Source: an uncultured Lachnospiraceae bacterium (lineage in GTDB: Bacteria > Bacillota > Clostridia > Lachnospirales > Lachnospiraceae). Taken from it: 64,000 nt of DNA. Below are positions 18,451 to 25,684 of this stretch, piece after piece. Each line of letters begins with the position of its first letter. The stretch's first letter is position 1. The stretch lies in NCBI GenBank assembly GCA_947652735.1, contig CANTEG010000003.1, positions 145,933 to 209,932 of the forward strand, in the 5' to 3' direction. The position numbers and the translations under genes were made by a program. A model generated the notes under the pieces. It was not told the origin of the DNA. It searched no databases and saw nothing but the letters and a program-made list of their open reading frames with translations.

Positions 18451-18671
18451 AAATTTATAATTGACGGTTAGTTTAAATATTATGATATCTTGAGAAAAAG
18501 GACATGGAATGGAAGGAACTTTGGAAAGATTATTGAATAAGGGTCTTGGAAAAAAATAAAGGAAATAAATGGCATAGATAAAAGCTAATGGGATGGTGTG
18601 TATTGAAGAAATATGTCATGAAATATGTGTGTTTCCGAGAACGCTCAGGCTATTTTAGGGAGGGATTTATT

Positions 18672-20741
18672 ATGAGAAGAAAGTCAAATGATAAAAAACA
18701 TGTGTTGTTTTCTCTTATGGTATGTATATTAATGGTGATTATGCTTTGTGCGGATGTTACCTGTCAGGCGGCGGCAAAGGTTCCGAAAGTAAGCGGTGTG
18801 AGTGCGGAATCTAAGACTTATAATTCCGTTGAAGTGAAATGGAAAGCAGCAAAGGGGGTTACCGGATATGAGATATATCGAAGCACAAGCAAAAACAAAG
18901 GATATAAAAAAATTGCAACAGTCAAGAAAAACAGCAAACTGATTTTTACAGATAAGAAACTAACAACGGGTAAGACGTATTATTATAAAATCCGTGCCTA
19001 TTATAAAAGCGGCTCAAGCGTCAAGTATGGTTCGTATTCAAAAGTGGTAAGTGTTAAGCCTGTACCTGCAAAAACGACAATTTCTTCTATAACTTCAGTT
19101 GATTATAAGACTTTAAAATTAAAATGGAAAGCTGTGACCGGCGCAAGCGGTTATCGTATTTATAAAAGTACTTCTAAAACTGGTAAATACACATTGGCGA
19201 AGACAGTTTCAGGTAAGAATACGGTGTCCGCAAACGTAACAAATCTTGCAGGGGGGAGAACTTATTACTTTAAAATCAGAGCATATAAGACTGTGAGCGG
19301 AAAACAGGTGCTGGGAGTTAGTTCTGCTGCTAAGAGTGGTTATTCGGTCCCGAAAGCTGCAGAAATTGCTACGATTGAGTTGAATTCTTTGAAATCCGCG
19401 ACATTGACATGGAAGTTTGTTTCAGGGTCAAGCGGATATTATATTTACCGAAGCGATTCGGAATCAAGCGGTTACACTAAAATTGGCACAATCAGAAATA
19501 ACAGTACAAAAGAGTTTACCGATAACACAATTGTTAAAGGGTCCACTTATTATTATAAAGTATCTGCGTACCGTGAGGCAGATGGTAAAAAAGTTGAAGG
19601 AGAAAAGTCGAAGTCAATAAAGCTTCGCGTAGTTAATTCCTATACTATTTCGCCAAACTCTGCTCCTTATGCAGGAAATTATACCAAAAATTCAAATTAT
19701 AACAGCAATACCAAAAATTATTTTACCATTGTATCTTATATGCAACTGTTTGAGCGCTTGGGTGGAGGTGAATTGAAACTTAATTCGGGTTCTTATAGTT
19801 TGTGGAAGCCAATATACATCCCGTCCAATACGACAATCCGTTTTTCCGATGGTGTCACAATCAAGAGTGCTGCTACTTCAAGTGGTAATTATGGGATGTT
19901 TGTGCTTGCAGCACCATCCATTATGGAAAATTCAAGGAAATATTATGGATATAATGGTGTGCACGATGTAAAGCTGATTGGAACGGGGACAGTCATTTTT
20001 GACAAAGAATACAAGAAAAATTCGGCTCTTTTGATTGGGCACACCAAGAACATATTGATTGAGGGTATTACATTTAAGAATATGGATGGCGGCACACATT
20101 TCATAGAACTTGATGCCTCACAAAATGTAGTCGTGCAGAATTGCAAGTTCACAGGATATAAGGATACAGGAGCGATTAAGGAAGCAATTAATATTGATAC
20201 ACCGGACAGTATTACAGGCGGATTCAGCGGAACCTACAGTAGTATGGACAAAACCGCAAATGATGGCATTGTGATTCGAAATAATGTTTTTGACAATCTT
20301 CCGACTGCAATTGGCACACATGCGTATTCTGACGGACATCCTCATAAGGGAATTGAAGTGACAGGAAATACGATTCGCAACTGCAAGTATTACGGCATTC
20401 GTGCCATGAACTGGCAGGATAGCTACATTACAAACAATAAAATAGATAAAATTTCGGGCACTGATGGCTCCCTGGTAATTGAAATGCGTGGTGTGTCGAA
20501 TGTCAAGGTGTCTGGCAATAGTGTAAAAAACAGCGAACGATTTATGATTATCAAAGTTGCAGCCTATTCCCAGAGTGCGATAGCTTCCCATCCGGGCTTG
20601 GGCAGTTACCAGTCGGTGTATAATAATGTCAGCGAGGAAGATGTTGTACACAATACGCTGGAAAATATTAAAAATGATTGTGATATTTATTATACGAATA
20701 CATTAGATTTTAGCGACAAGGAGAATTGGAGCGTTCGATAA
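18672..20741 (+). CDS. Secreted protein with three Fn3 domains and a right-handed beta-helix
   Basis: A 689-residue exported protein. A basic start (MRRKSNDKKH) leads into a hydrophobic helix ending near CADVTCQAAA, a signal peptide. Three Fn3-type modules follow (GYEIYRSTSKNKGYKKI, GYRIYKSTSKTGKYTLA, GYYIYRSDSESSGYTKI), then a parallel beta-helix of pectate-lyase type with repeated short strands such as KNILIEGITFKNMDGG, NVVVQNCKFTGYKD and GIVIRNNVFDN. Beta-helix folds of this type bind or cleave acidic polysaccharides, but no catalytic residues were identified. ATG 18672 follows AGGGAGGG; the longer frame from 18588 has no ribosome site and would hide the signal peptide. Confidence 0.82.
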   Translation: MRRKSNDKKHVLFSLMVCILMVIMLCADVTCQAAAKVPKVSGVSAESKTYNSVEVKWKAAKGVTGYEIYRSTSKNKGYKKIATVKKNSKLIFTDKKLTTGKTYYYKIRAYYKSGSSVKYGSYSKVVSVKPVPAKTTISSITSVDYKTLKLKWKAVTGASGYRIYKSTSKTGKYTLAKTVSGKNTVSANVTNLAGGRTYYFKIRAYKTVSGKQVLGVSSAAKSGYSVPKAAEIATIELNSLKSATLTWKFVSGSSGYYIYRSDSESSGYTKIGTIRNNSTKEFTDNTIVKGSTYYYKVSAYREADGKKVEGEKSKSIKLRVVNSYTISPNSAPYAGNYTKNSNYNSNTKNYFTIVSYMQLFERLGGGELKLNSGSYSLWKPIYIPSNTTIRFSDGVTIKSAATSSGNYGMFVLAAPSIMENSRKYYGYNGVHDVKLIGTGTVIFDKEYKKNSALLIGHTKNILIEGITFKNMDGGTHFIELDASQNVVVQNCKFTGYKDTGAIKEAINIDTPDSITGGFSGTYSSMDKTANDGIVIRNNVFDNLPTAIGTHAYSDGHPHKGIEVTGNTIRNCKYYGIRAMNWQDSYITNNKIDKISGTDGSLVIEMRGVSNVKVSGNSVKNSERFMIIKVAAYSQSAIASHPGLGSYQSVYNNVSEEDVVHNTLENIKNDCDIYYTNTLDFSDKENWSVR

Positions 20742-20875
20742 CTGATATTTTGCGATAACAAAATCAACAAATATTATTGCAAAATTTACATTGATATGAT
20801 AAATTTAAAGGTAGCAGCATTTGTATTGCAAAAATGAAAAAACTAATTTTTAAAATTTAAAAAGGAGAGTGAGTT

Positions 20876-22138
20876 ATGAAAACAAAAACAAAAAAACGCG
20901 TGATGCTCACACTTGCACTTGCCGTTATTATGACATTTGCAATGTCCATCACAGCACTTGCAGCAACAAAGGTGACTGGTTTGAAGCAGACAGGAGCTTC
21001 TAGCAACAGTGTTAAGGTTGCATGGACCGCAGATATCACAAGTACTGGATATCAGGTATTTATTAGTAATACTGCCACTGGCACTTATACAAGAAAGAAT
21101 AACGCGACAGGTGCCGGAGTAGATGTTGTTTCTCCTGAGGTATCTATGTATAATCTTTCACCGGGAACTACATATTATGTAAAGGTAAGAACTGTATATA
21201 AAGTGAATGGGGTATATTCATATGGACCGATGTCAGATGCTCTTGCAGTTACAACTGCACCAGTAAAGCCTAAGACAGTAAAGCAGTTAAAGGCAACAAC
21301 TAGTGGTGTTACGTTAAAGTGGTCTAAGTCAGCAGGTGCAACATCATATGTTGTATACAGAGATAACAAGAAAGTTGCAACAACTACAGGTACAAGTGCA
21401 ACAATCAAGCAGACCGTTGGAACAAGCCAGTATTACAAGGTTTACGCTGTAAGAAAGGTTGGCAGTTATTCTGCACAATCAGATAGTTTTACATCAGCAT
21501 ATGCGGATGCAGTTCCTGCAAAGCCTGTATATGTTGCAAATTCAGCAAAGGGAAATGTAAAGTGGGATCCGGATACGAATCAGGTTACCCTTTACGCAGA
21601 CAAGAACACAAAGGATAAGACAGTTGATGGTTTCCAGTTCGTAATTTATTCGGCAAATGGAAAGAAGAAGCTGAAGTCGATCACAACTGACTCCACATAT
21701 GCTTATGCAAGATTTACATTAAAGGCAGTTAGGAATAAGGGCTTCTCGGTAAAGGCAAGAGGCTATGCAAAGGTTAACGGCAAGAAGTGCTGGGGTGCAT
21801 GGTCTGCAAGAAAGGTGATTATTCCACAGCCTAAGGTGACAGCAAGTATTAATGGTTCAAACACAGCTAAGATAAAGTGGGCTAAGGTATCAGGTGCAAC
21901 GAAGTATTATGTATATGTTGCAAAGAACTTAAGCTCAACCTACAATGTATCTTCTTCAAAGTTTAAGAGGGTTGCTACAGTAAACAGCAAGACAACATCT
22001 TACAACGTAACTGGTCTTAAGTCAAATACATACCTTTGTGCTTATGTTGTTCCGGCAGTTAAGGTTGGAAGCAAGACATATAATGGCTTGAAAGATTATT
22101 ACTGGAGCTGGAGATACTACACTTACTATACTTACTAA
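20876..22138 (+). CDS. Secreted Fn3-repeat protein with aromatic C-terminal tail
   Basis: A 420-residue exported protein with a typical signal peptide ending in ITALAA (about residue 30). Three to four Fn3-like modules follow (for example STGYQVFISNTATGTYTRK, ATSYVVYRDNKKVATTTG, ATKYYVYVAKNLSSTYN). The last residues are very aromatic (KDYYWSWRYYTYYTY), unusual for a protein end. Lysine is written mostly as AAG and the codons look more uniform than in the neighbours, which hints at high expression. AAAGGAGAG precedes ATG 20876 and a strong terminator follows the gene. No anchor motif is visible; function unknown. Confidence 0.8.
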   Translation: MKTKTKKRVMLTLALAVIMTFAMSITALAATKVTGLKQTGASSNSVKVAWTADITSTGYQVFISNTATGTYTRKNNATGAGVDVVSPEVSMYNLSPGTTYYVKVRTVYKVNGVYSYGPMSDALAVTTAPVKPKTVKQLKATTSGVTLKWSKSAGATSYVVYRDNKKVATTTGTSATIKQTVGTSQYYKVYAVRKVGSYSAQSDSFTSAYADAVPAKPVYVANSAKGNVKWDPDTNQVTLYADKNTKDKTVDGFQFVIYSANGKKKLKSITTDSTYAYARFTLKAVRNKGFSVKARGYAKVNGKKCWGAWSARKVIIPQPKVTASINGSNTAKIKWAKVSGATKYYVYVAKNLSSTYNVSSSKFKRVATVNSKTTSYNVTGLKSNTYLCAYVVPAVKVGSKTYNGLKDYYWSWRYYTYYTY

Positions 22139-22221
22139 AAAGCATTAATGTATGTTTATAGTAAGGCATGTGATGTTATGACATGTGTTAAGAAGTTAAT
22201 TGTAAATACAGTAATATAAAG

Positions 22222-22266
22222 AACGAACCATTCAGGGGCGGATGCTTTTGGATGGTTCGTTTTTGT
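22222..22266 (+). terminator. Rho-independent terminator after the Fn3 gene
   Basis: A perfect 10-bp stem AACGAACCAT / ATGGTTCGTT with a 20-base loop, followed by TTTTGTT. Confidence 0.85.
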
Positions 22267-22322
22267 TGAAAATTAATACAGGGCTTGAAGTTGACTTTTG
22301 CAGAAATATATATTTATACCGC

Positions 22323-22351
22323 TTGACATATTTAGGGAAAAACTGTATGTT
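22323..22351 (+). promoter_or_regulatory. Candidate promoter of the export operon
   Basis: Perfect TTGACA (22323-22328), 17 bases, then TATGTT (22346-22351). A second weaker pair, TTGACT at 22291 with TATACC 18 bases later, lies just upstream. It would read through the transposase fragment and repeat into rmlC, leaving a leader of about 360 bases. Confidence 0.5.
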
Positions 22352-22399
22352 GAAAAATAGAAAGTGAATTAGACGCATGCTGCTCATTTCTTGTCTGTG

Positions 22400-22534
22400 A
22401 TGAATATGTTTTCTGAGGAATTAAGGATATTGGATAAGAATACGGTTCAACTGGTGATTGACGAGTAATAGGCAGAAATTGACGAGAAAAATGCAACAAT
22501 TGCTGAACAAAATGTTATGATAGGAAATTTGTAG
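22400..22534 (+). pseudogene. Fragment of a PD-(D/E)XK (Rpn-type) transposase-like gene
   Basis: In one frame the bases read FSEELRILDKNTVQLVIDE, then TAA TAG, then AEIDEKNATIAEQNVMIG and a final TAG. An 'ILD-NTVQ-MIDE' stretch followed by a heptad-like AEI-E-N tail is the usual C-terminus of the Rpn/PD-(D/E)XK nuclease-family transposases that are common in Lachnospiraceae. Two consecutive internal stops and loss of the nuclease domain make this a dead remnant. The family assignment is from memory of the pattern, not from a search. Confidence 0.5.
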
Positions 22535-22608
22535 CCTGCTAAGATTCGCCCAAAGTGCCATAAAAGTAGTGGTAGTATAAAGAGTGCCGAAGGCACTTTG
22601 TTCTTGAA
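22535..22608 (+). repeat. 74-bp hairpin repeat, copy 1
   Basis: Begins CCTGCTAAGATTCGCCCAAA and contains the inverted pair AAAGTGCC ... GGCACTTT. A second copy at 30553-30626 differs at about six positions and has the same length. Here it directly follows the transposase-like remnant, so it may be a non-autonomous mobile palindrome. Confidence 0.75.
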
Positions 22609-22669
22609 TAATGCTAAAGGGTAGGCTATAATGTGCTAAGTGGCTGCATTTCCCATATGGAACGGTTCT

Positions 22670-22705
22670 AAGGAACTGGCACAAGGATGGGATGATGTTC
22701 AAAAG
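22670..22705 (+). repeat. Dispersed 'KELA-WDDVQ' motif, copy 3
   Basis: Reads AAGGAACTGGCACAAGGATG then GGATGATGTTCAAAAG, in frame with rmlC but upstream of its ribosome site. It is the most diverged internal copy together with the one at 46979. Confidence 0.5.
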
Positions 22706-22720
22706 GTGGAGGTTTTTACG

Positions 22721-23305
22721 ATGAAAGAGGTTTTCGGCAAAATAACGGTAGAGACTTGTGATATAGACGGATTAAAGGTAATCAGTCCTTCTGTTTTTGG
22801 GGATGACAGGGGATACTTTATGGAGACATACCAAAAGCAGGACTTTCAGGCGGCAGGTATCGATGTGGAATTTGTACAGGATAATCAGTCAAGCTCAAAA
22901 AAGGGTGTATTACGTGGTTTGCATTTTCAGATAAATTATCCCCAGGACAAGCTGGTAAGGGTTGTGAGCGGTGAAGTATTTGATGTGGCAGTTGACCTTA
23001 GAAAGGATTCCAAAACCTTTGGAAAGTGGTATGGGGTTTTACTTTCTGCCGAGAATAAAAAGCAGTTTTTTATTCCGAAAAACTTTGCACATGGATTTAT
23101 CGTTCTTTCGGACAGTGCGGAATTTACTTATAAATGTTCGGATTTTTACCACCCAAATGATGAGGGAGGGCTTTATTTTGATGACCCTGATATAGGTGTG
23201 CAGTGGCCGCTTCCAAGTGGTTTTACAAAGGATATGCTTATTATTTCGGATAAGGATAAAAAGTGGGCAGGAATCAAAGAATATAAGAAGGAACCTGCTA
23301 AGTAA
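22721..23305 (+). CDS. rmlC: dTDP-4-dehydrorhamnose 3,5-epimerase
   Basis: A 194-residue cupin enzyme that converts dTDP-4-keto-6-deoxyglucose to the rhamno form on the way to dTDP-L-rhamnose. Family motifs are visible: SVFGDDRGYFMETY, FVQDNQSSSKKGVLRGLHFQ (with the catalytic His), VFDVAVDLRKDSKTFGKW and IPKNFAHGFIVLSD. ATG 22721 follows GGTGGAGG; the longer frame from 22640 would add residues coded by a dispersed repeat. rmlA, rmlB and rmlD are not in the window, so the pathway must be completed elsewhere. The last codons and stop overlap another repeat copy. It points to rhamnose in the exported glycan. Confidence 0.93.
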   Translation: MKEVFGKITVETCDIDGLKVISPSVFGDDRGYFMETYQKQDFQAAGIDVEFVQDNQSSSKKGVLRGLHFQINYPQDKLVRVVSGEVFDVAVDLRKDSKTFGKWYGVLLSAENKKQFFIPKNFAHGFIVLSDSAEFTYKCSDFYHPNDEGGLYFDDPDIGVQWPLPSGFTKDMLIISDKDKKWAGIKEYKKEPAK

Positions 23306-23321
23306 TGGGCAGATGTTCAAG
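23288..23321 (+). repeat. Dispersed 'KEPAK-stop-WADVQ' motif, copy 4
   Basis: Reads AAGGAACCTGCTAAGTAATG then GGCAGATGTTCAAG. Its first half supplies the last four codons and stop of rmlC (EPAK), so the repeat has defined the protein's C-terminus. Confidence 0.65.
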
Positions 23322-23357
23322 ATAAACTTTTAGGCAGAAAGGAATAATAATTATAAC

Positions 23358-24320
23358 ATGGATAAAAAATATACAGGTGTCTCGGCACTGGTCAGTCTGG
23401 GTGTTTTCGGACTGGCATTATTATGGGCACCTAAGGACAAAGGAATGCATGAGGCATTCATTGCTGCCATAGCATCATTTGTCATATTGTTTGTACTGCT
23501 TCAACTAAATAAAGAGCCAATTATGGGCATGATAAACGGAACAATAAAAAGCAGGAAGCAGGTGACTGCTCTTGCAAAAAGTGATTTTAGGGGAAGATAC
23601 TCAGGCTCCTATTTCGGTGCTTTTTGGGGCATTGCACAGCCGACAATGACGATTCTGCTGTTTTGGTTTGTTTTTCAGGTGGGTTTCAGAAGCCAGCCGG
23701 TTTCGGATGCACCGTTTCTTTTGTGGCTTGTGGCAGGCATGATGCCGTGGAATTTTTTTCAGGATGCGTGGACATCCAGCAATCGTGCATTTGTGGGCTA
23801 TGACTATATCGTAAAAAAAATAGTGTTTAATGTTGACATTCTTCCGATGGTTAAAATACTGGCATCCTGCATTATGAACATCATTTACAATATGATTATT
23901 CTTGTGGTGTTCATGCTATATGGCTGGTTCCCGGGTGTGCACATTTTAGATATGCTGTATTTCTCCGTGTGCCTTACCATGTTTGCGTGGGGGCTTTCCA
24001 TGATAACGGCAACTGTGACAGTTTTTGTCAAGGATGTCAGCCAGTTACTCACAATTGTAATGCAGTTTGTAATGTGGCTTACACCTATCATGTGGGATTA
24101 TCATATGCTTGATGCAGTTTCGACAAAGCTTAAGTGGGTATATTTGCTCAATCCGCTGTTTTATGTTGTAAATGGCTATAGAGAGGCACTCATAGATGGT
24201 AAATGGTTCTTCAATCATTTTTATATGATGGCGTGGTTCTGGCTTGTAACTATTGTTATCGACATAATCGGAATCAGGCTTATGCGGACATTTAAGCCAC
24301 ATTTTGCAGATATATTGTAG
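23358..24320 (+). CDS. ABC-2 type polysaccharide export permease (TagG/Wzm-like)
   Basis: A 320-residue membrane protein with two extra N-terminal helices (residues ~8-60) before the typical six-helix ABC-2 permease core. The core starts at KSDFRGRYSGSYFGAFWGIAQP, the cytoplasmic amphipathic segment of the TagG/Wzm family. The partner ATPase begins 23 bases downstream. Together they should flip a finished undecaprenyl-linked glycan to the outer face. LTPIMWDYHML and LLNPLFYVVNGYREALIDGKW in the last third also match the family. The added N-terminal helices are less common and may bind a partner. Confidence 0.9.
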   Translation: MDKKYTGVSALVSLGVFGLALLWAPKDKGMHEAFIAAIASFVILFVLLQLNKEPIMGMINGTIKSRKQVTALAKSDFRGRYSGSYFGAFWGIAQPTMTILLFWFVFQVGFRSQPVSDAPFLLWLVAGMMPWNFFQDAWTSSNRAFVGYDYIVKKIVFNVDILPMVKILASCIMNIIYNMIILVVFMLYGWFPGVHILDMLYFSVCLTMFAWGLSMITATVTVFVKDVSQLLTIVMQFVMWLTPIMWDYHMLDAVSTKLKWVYLLNPLFYVVNGYREALIDGKWFFNHFYMMAWFWLVTIVIDIIGIRLMRTFKPHFADIL

Positions 24321-24343
24321 AACACGGGAATTGGTGGTAAAAG

Positions 24344-25666
24344 ATGGGTAAAGATGTAGTAACGGTTAAAAATTTATCAAAGATGTACAAGCTGTATTCC
24401 AACGGAAAAGACAGGATTCGGGATGCCCTTTCGCCGGGCGGCAAGAAACGGTATAAGGAGCACTATGCCTTAAGAAATATCAATTTCACCATTGGACAGG
24501 GTGAAACTGTGGGAATTATCGGCACAAATGGTTCGGGAAAATCCACGATTTTAAAGCTAATTACAGGACTGCTCACACCGACAGAGGGTGAGATTCGCGT
24601 GGATGGAAGAATTTCCGCACTGCTTGAGCTTGGCGCAGGCTTTAATCCTGAGTATACGGGAATTGAAAATATATATTTAAACGGAACCCTGCTTGGATAT
24701 TCCAAGGAGGAAATGAAAACGAAAATTGATGATATTGTGGAATTTGCTGATATAGGAGATTATGTAAACCAACCTGTAAAGACATATTCGTCAGGTATGT
24801 TTGTCAGGCTGGCATTTGCAGTTGCAATTAACATTGACCCTGAGGTTCTTATTATTGATGAGGCACTTTCCGTTGGAGATATATTTTTCCAGTCCAAGTG
24901 TTTCCGTAAGTTTGAGGAATTTAAGAATAACGGAAAGACCATTTTGTTTGTCAGCCATGACCTTGGAAGTATTATGCGCTATTGTGACAAGGTAGTCTTA
25001 TTGAACAAGGGACATATGGTGAAGATGGGTGATCCGAAAGAAATCATAGACATCTACAAGAAAATCCTTGTAAACCAGTATGATGAGGACGATGACGATT
25101 ATGGCAACGCAGAGGGAACGAGCTTAGAACAGCTTGCCGCTATGGCAAAGGATGACGGGATTGTTCTTTGGCGTGACAATTTCGGTGTGAATCCGACGGT
25201 TCTTGATTACGGTGACAGGAGAGCAGAAATATTTGATTTCTGTGTTACTGATTCAAAGGGTATCATAACAAACAGTGTAGAAAAAAACGGAATATTTAAT
25301 ATAAAAGTAAGGGTGCGGTTCCATGAGGCAGCGGATGACCCTATATTTGCATACTCCTTTAAGGACCGTATGGGAAACGAGCTGACGGGAACAAACACCT
25401 TGTTTGAAAAATCTGATGTGGGACATGTGGAAGCAGGCGAGGTTGTTGAGGTTACATTTACACAAAAAATGACTCTTTGCTCAGGGGAGTATCTTGTATC
25501 CCTTGGATGTACAAATTATGAGGGCGTTGATTTTGTGGTGTATCACAGGCTTTATGATGCGTTTAACGTAACGGTTGTTTCACACAAGGACAGTGTTGGA
25601 TTTTTTGACCTGAACAGTGAGATTGAGGTAAAGCGGATTGTGAAATCCGATGGGACGGACGTGTAA
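24344..25666 (+). CDS. Polysaccharide ABC transporter ATPase with Wzt-type C-terminal domain
   Basis: A 440-residue ATPase. Residues ~5-250 are the nucleotide-binding domain, with Walker A GTNGSGKST (60-68), signature YSSGMFVRLAFAVA, Walker B LIIDEALSVGD and switch VSHDLGS. Residues ~265-420 form a separate beta-rich domain (IFDFCVTDSKG, FAYSFKDRMGNELTGTNT, YLVSLGCTNYEG) of the Wzt_C type. In Gram-negative O-antigen export this domain recognises the chemically capped non-reducing end of the chain. Its presence suggests that here too a terminal modification licenses export, and the next gene may supply it. Confidence 0.9.
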   Translation: MGKDVVTVKNLSKMYKLYSNGKDRIRDALSPGGKKRYKEHYALRNINFTIGQGETVGIIGTNGSGKSTILKLITGLLTPTEGEIRVDGRISALLELGAGFNPEYTGIENIYLNGTLLGYSKEEMKTKIDDIVEFADIGDYVNQPVKTYSSGMFVRLAFAVAINIDPEVLIIDEALSVGDIFFQSKCFRKFEEFKNNGKTILFVSHDLGSIMRYCDKVVLLNKGHMVKMGDPKEIIDIYKKILVNQYDEDDDDYGNAEGTSLEQLAAMAKDDGIVLWRDNFGVNPTVLDYGDRRAEIFDFCVTDSKGIITNSVEKNGIFNIKVRVRFHEAADDPIFAYSFKDRMGNELTGTNTLFEKSDVGHVEAGEVVEVTFTQKMTLCSGEYLVSLGCTNYEGVDFVVYHRLYDAFNVTVVSHKDSVGFFDLNSEIEVKRIVKSDGTDV

Positions 25667-25684
25667 GAAAATGGTGGAGAATGA

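Larger units (their letters stand above)
22139..22720 (+). other. 582-base non-coding interval
   Basis: This interval holds, in order, a terminator (22222-22266), a candidate promoter (22323-22351), a dead transposase-like fragment (22400-22534), a 74-base hairpin repeat (22535-22608), a copy of the dispersed KELA-WDDVQ motif (22670-22705) and the rmlC ribosome site. I see no intact gene. Confidence 0.6.

Noticed and set aside
18461-18490. TTGACG with TATGAT as a promoter
   Set aside because: The spacing is only 14 bases; the TTGCAT-N17-TATAAT pair just upstream is better.
20118-20651. Minus-strand open frame of 177 codons over the beta-helix gene
   Set aside because: Antisense to repetitive beta-helix coding sequence; no ribosome site or family resemblance.
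22640-22720. Upstream extension of rmlC
   Set aside because: It runs through a repeat copy; GGTGGAGG directly before ATG 22721 and the family start support the shorter form.
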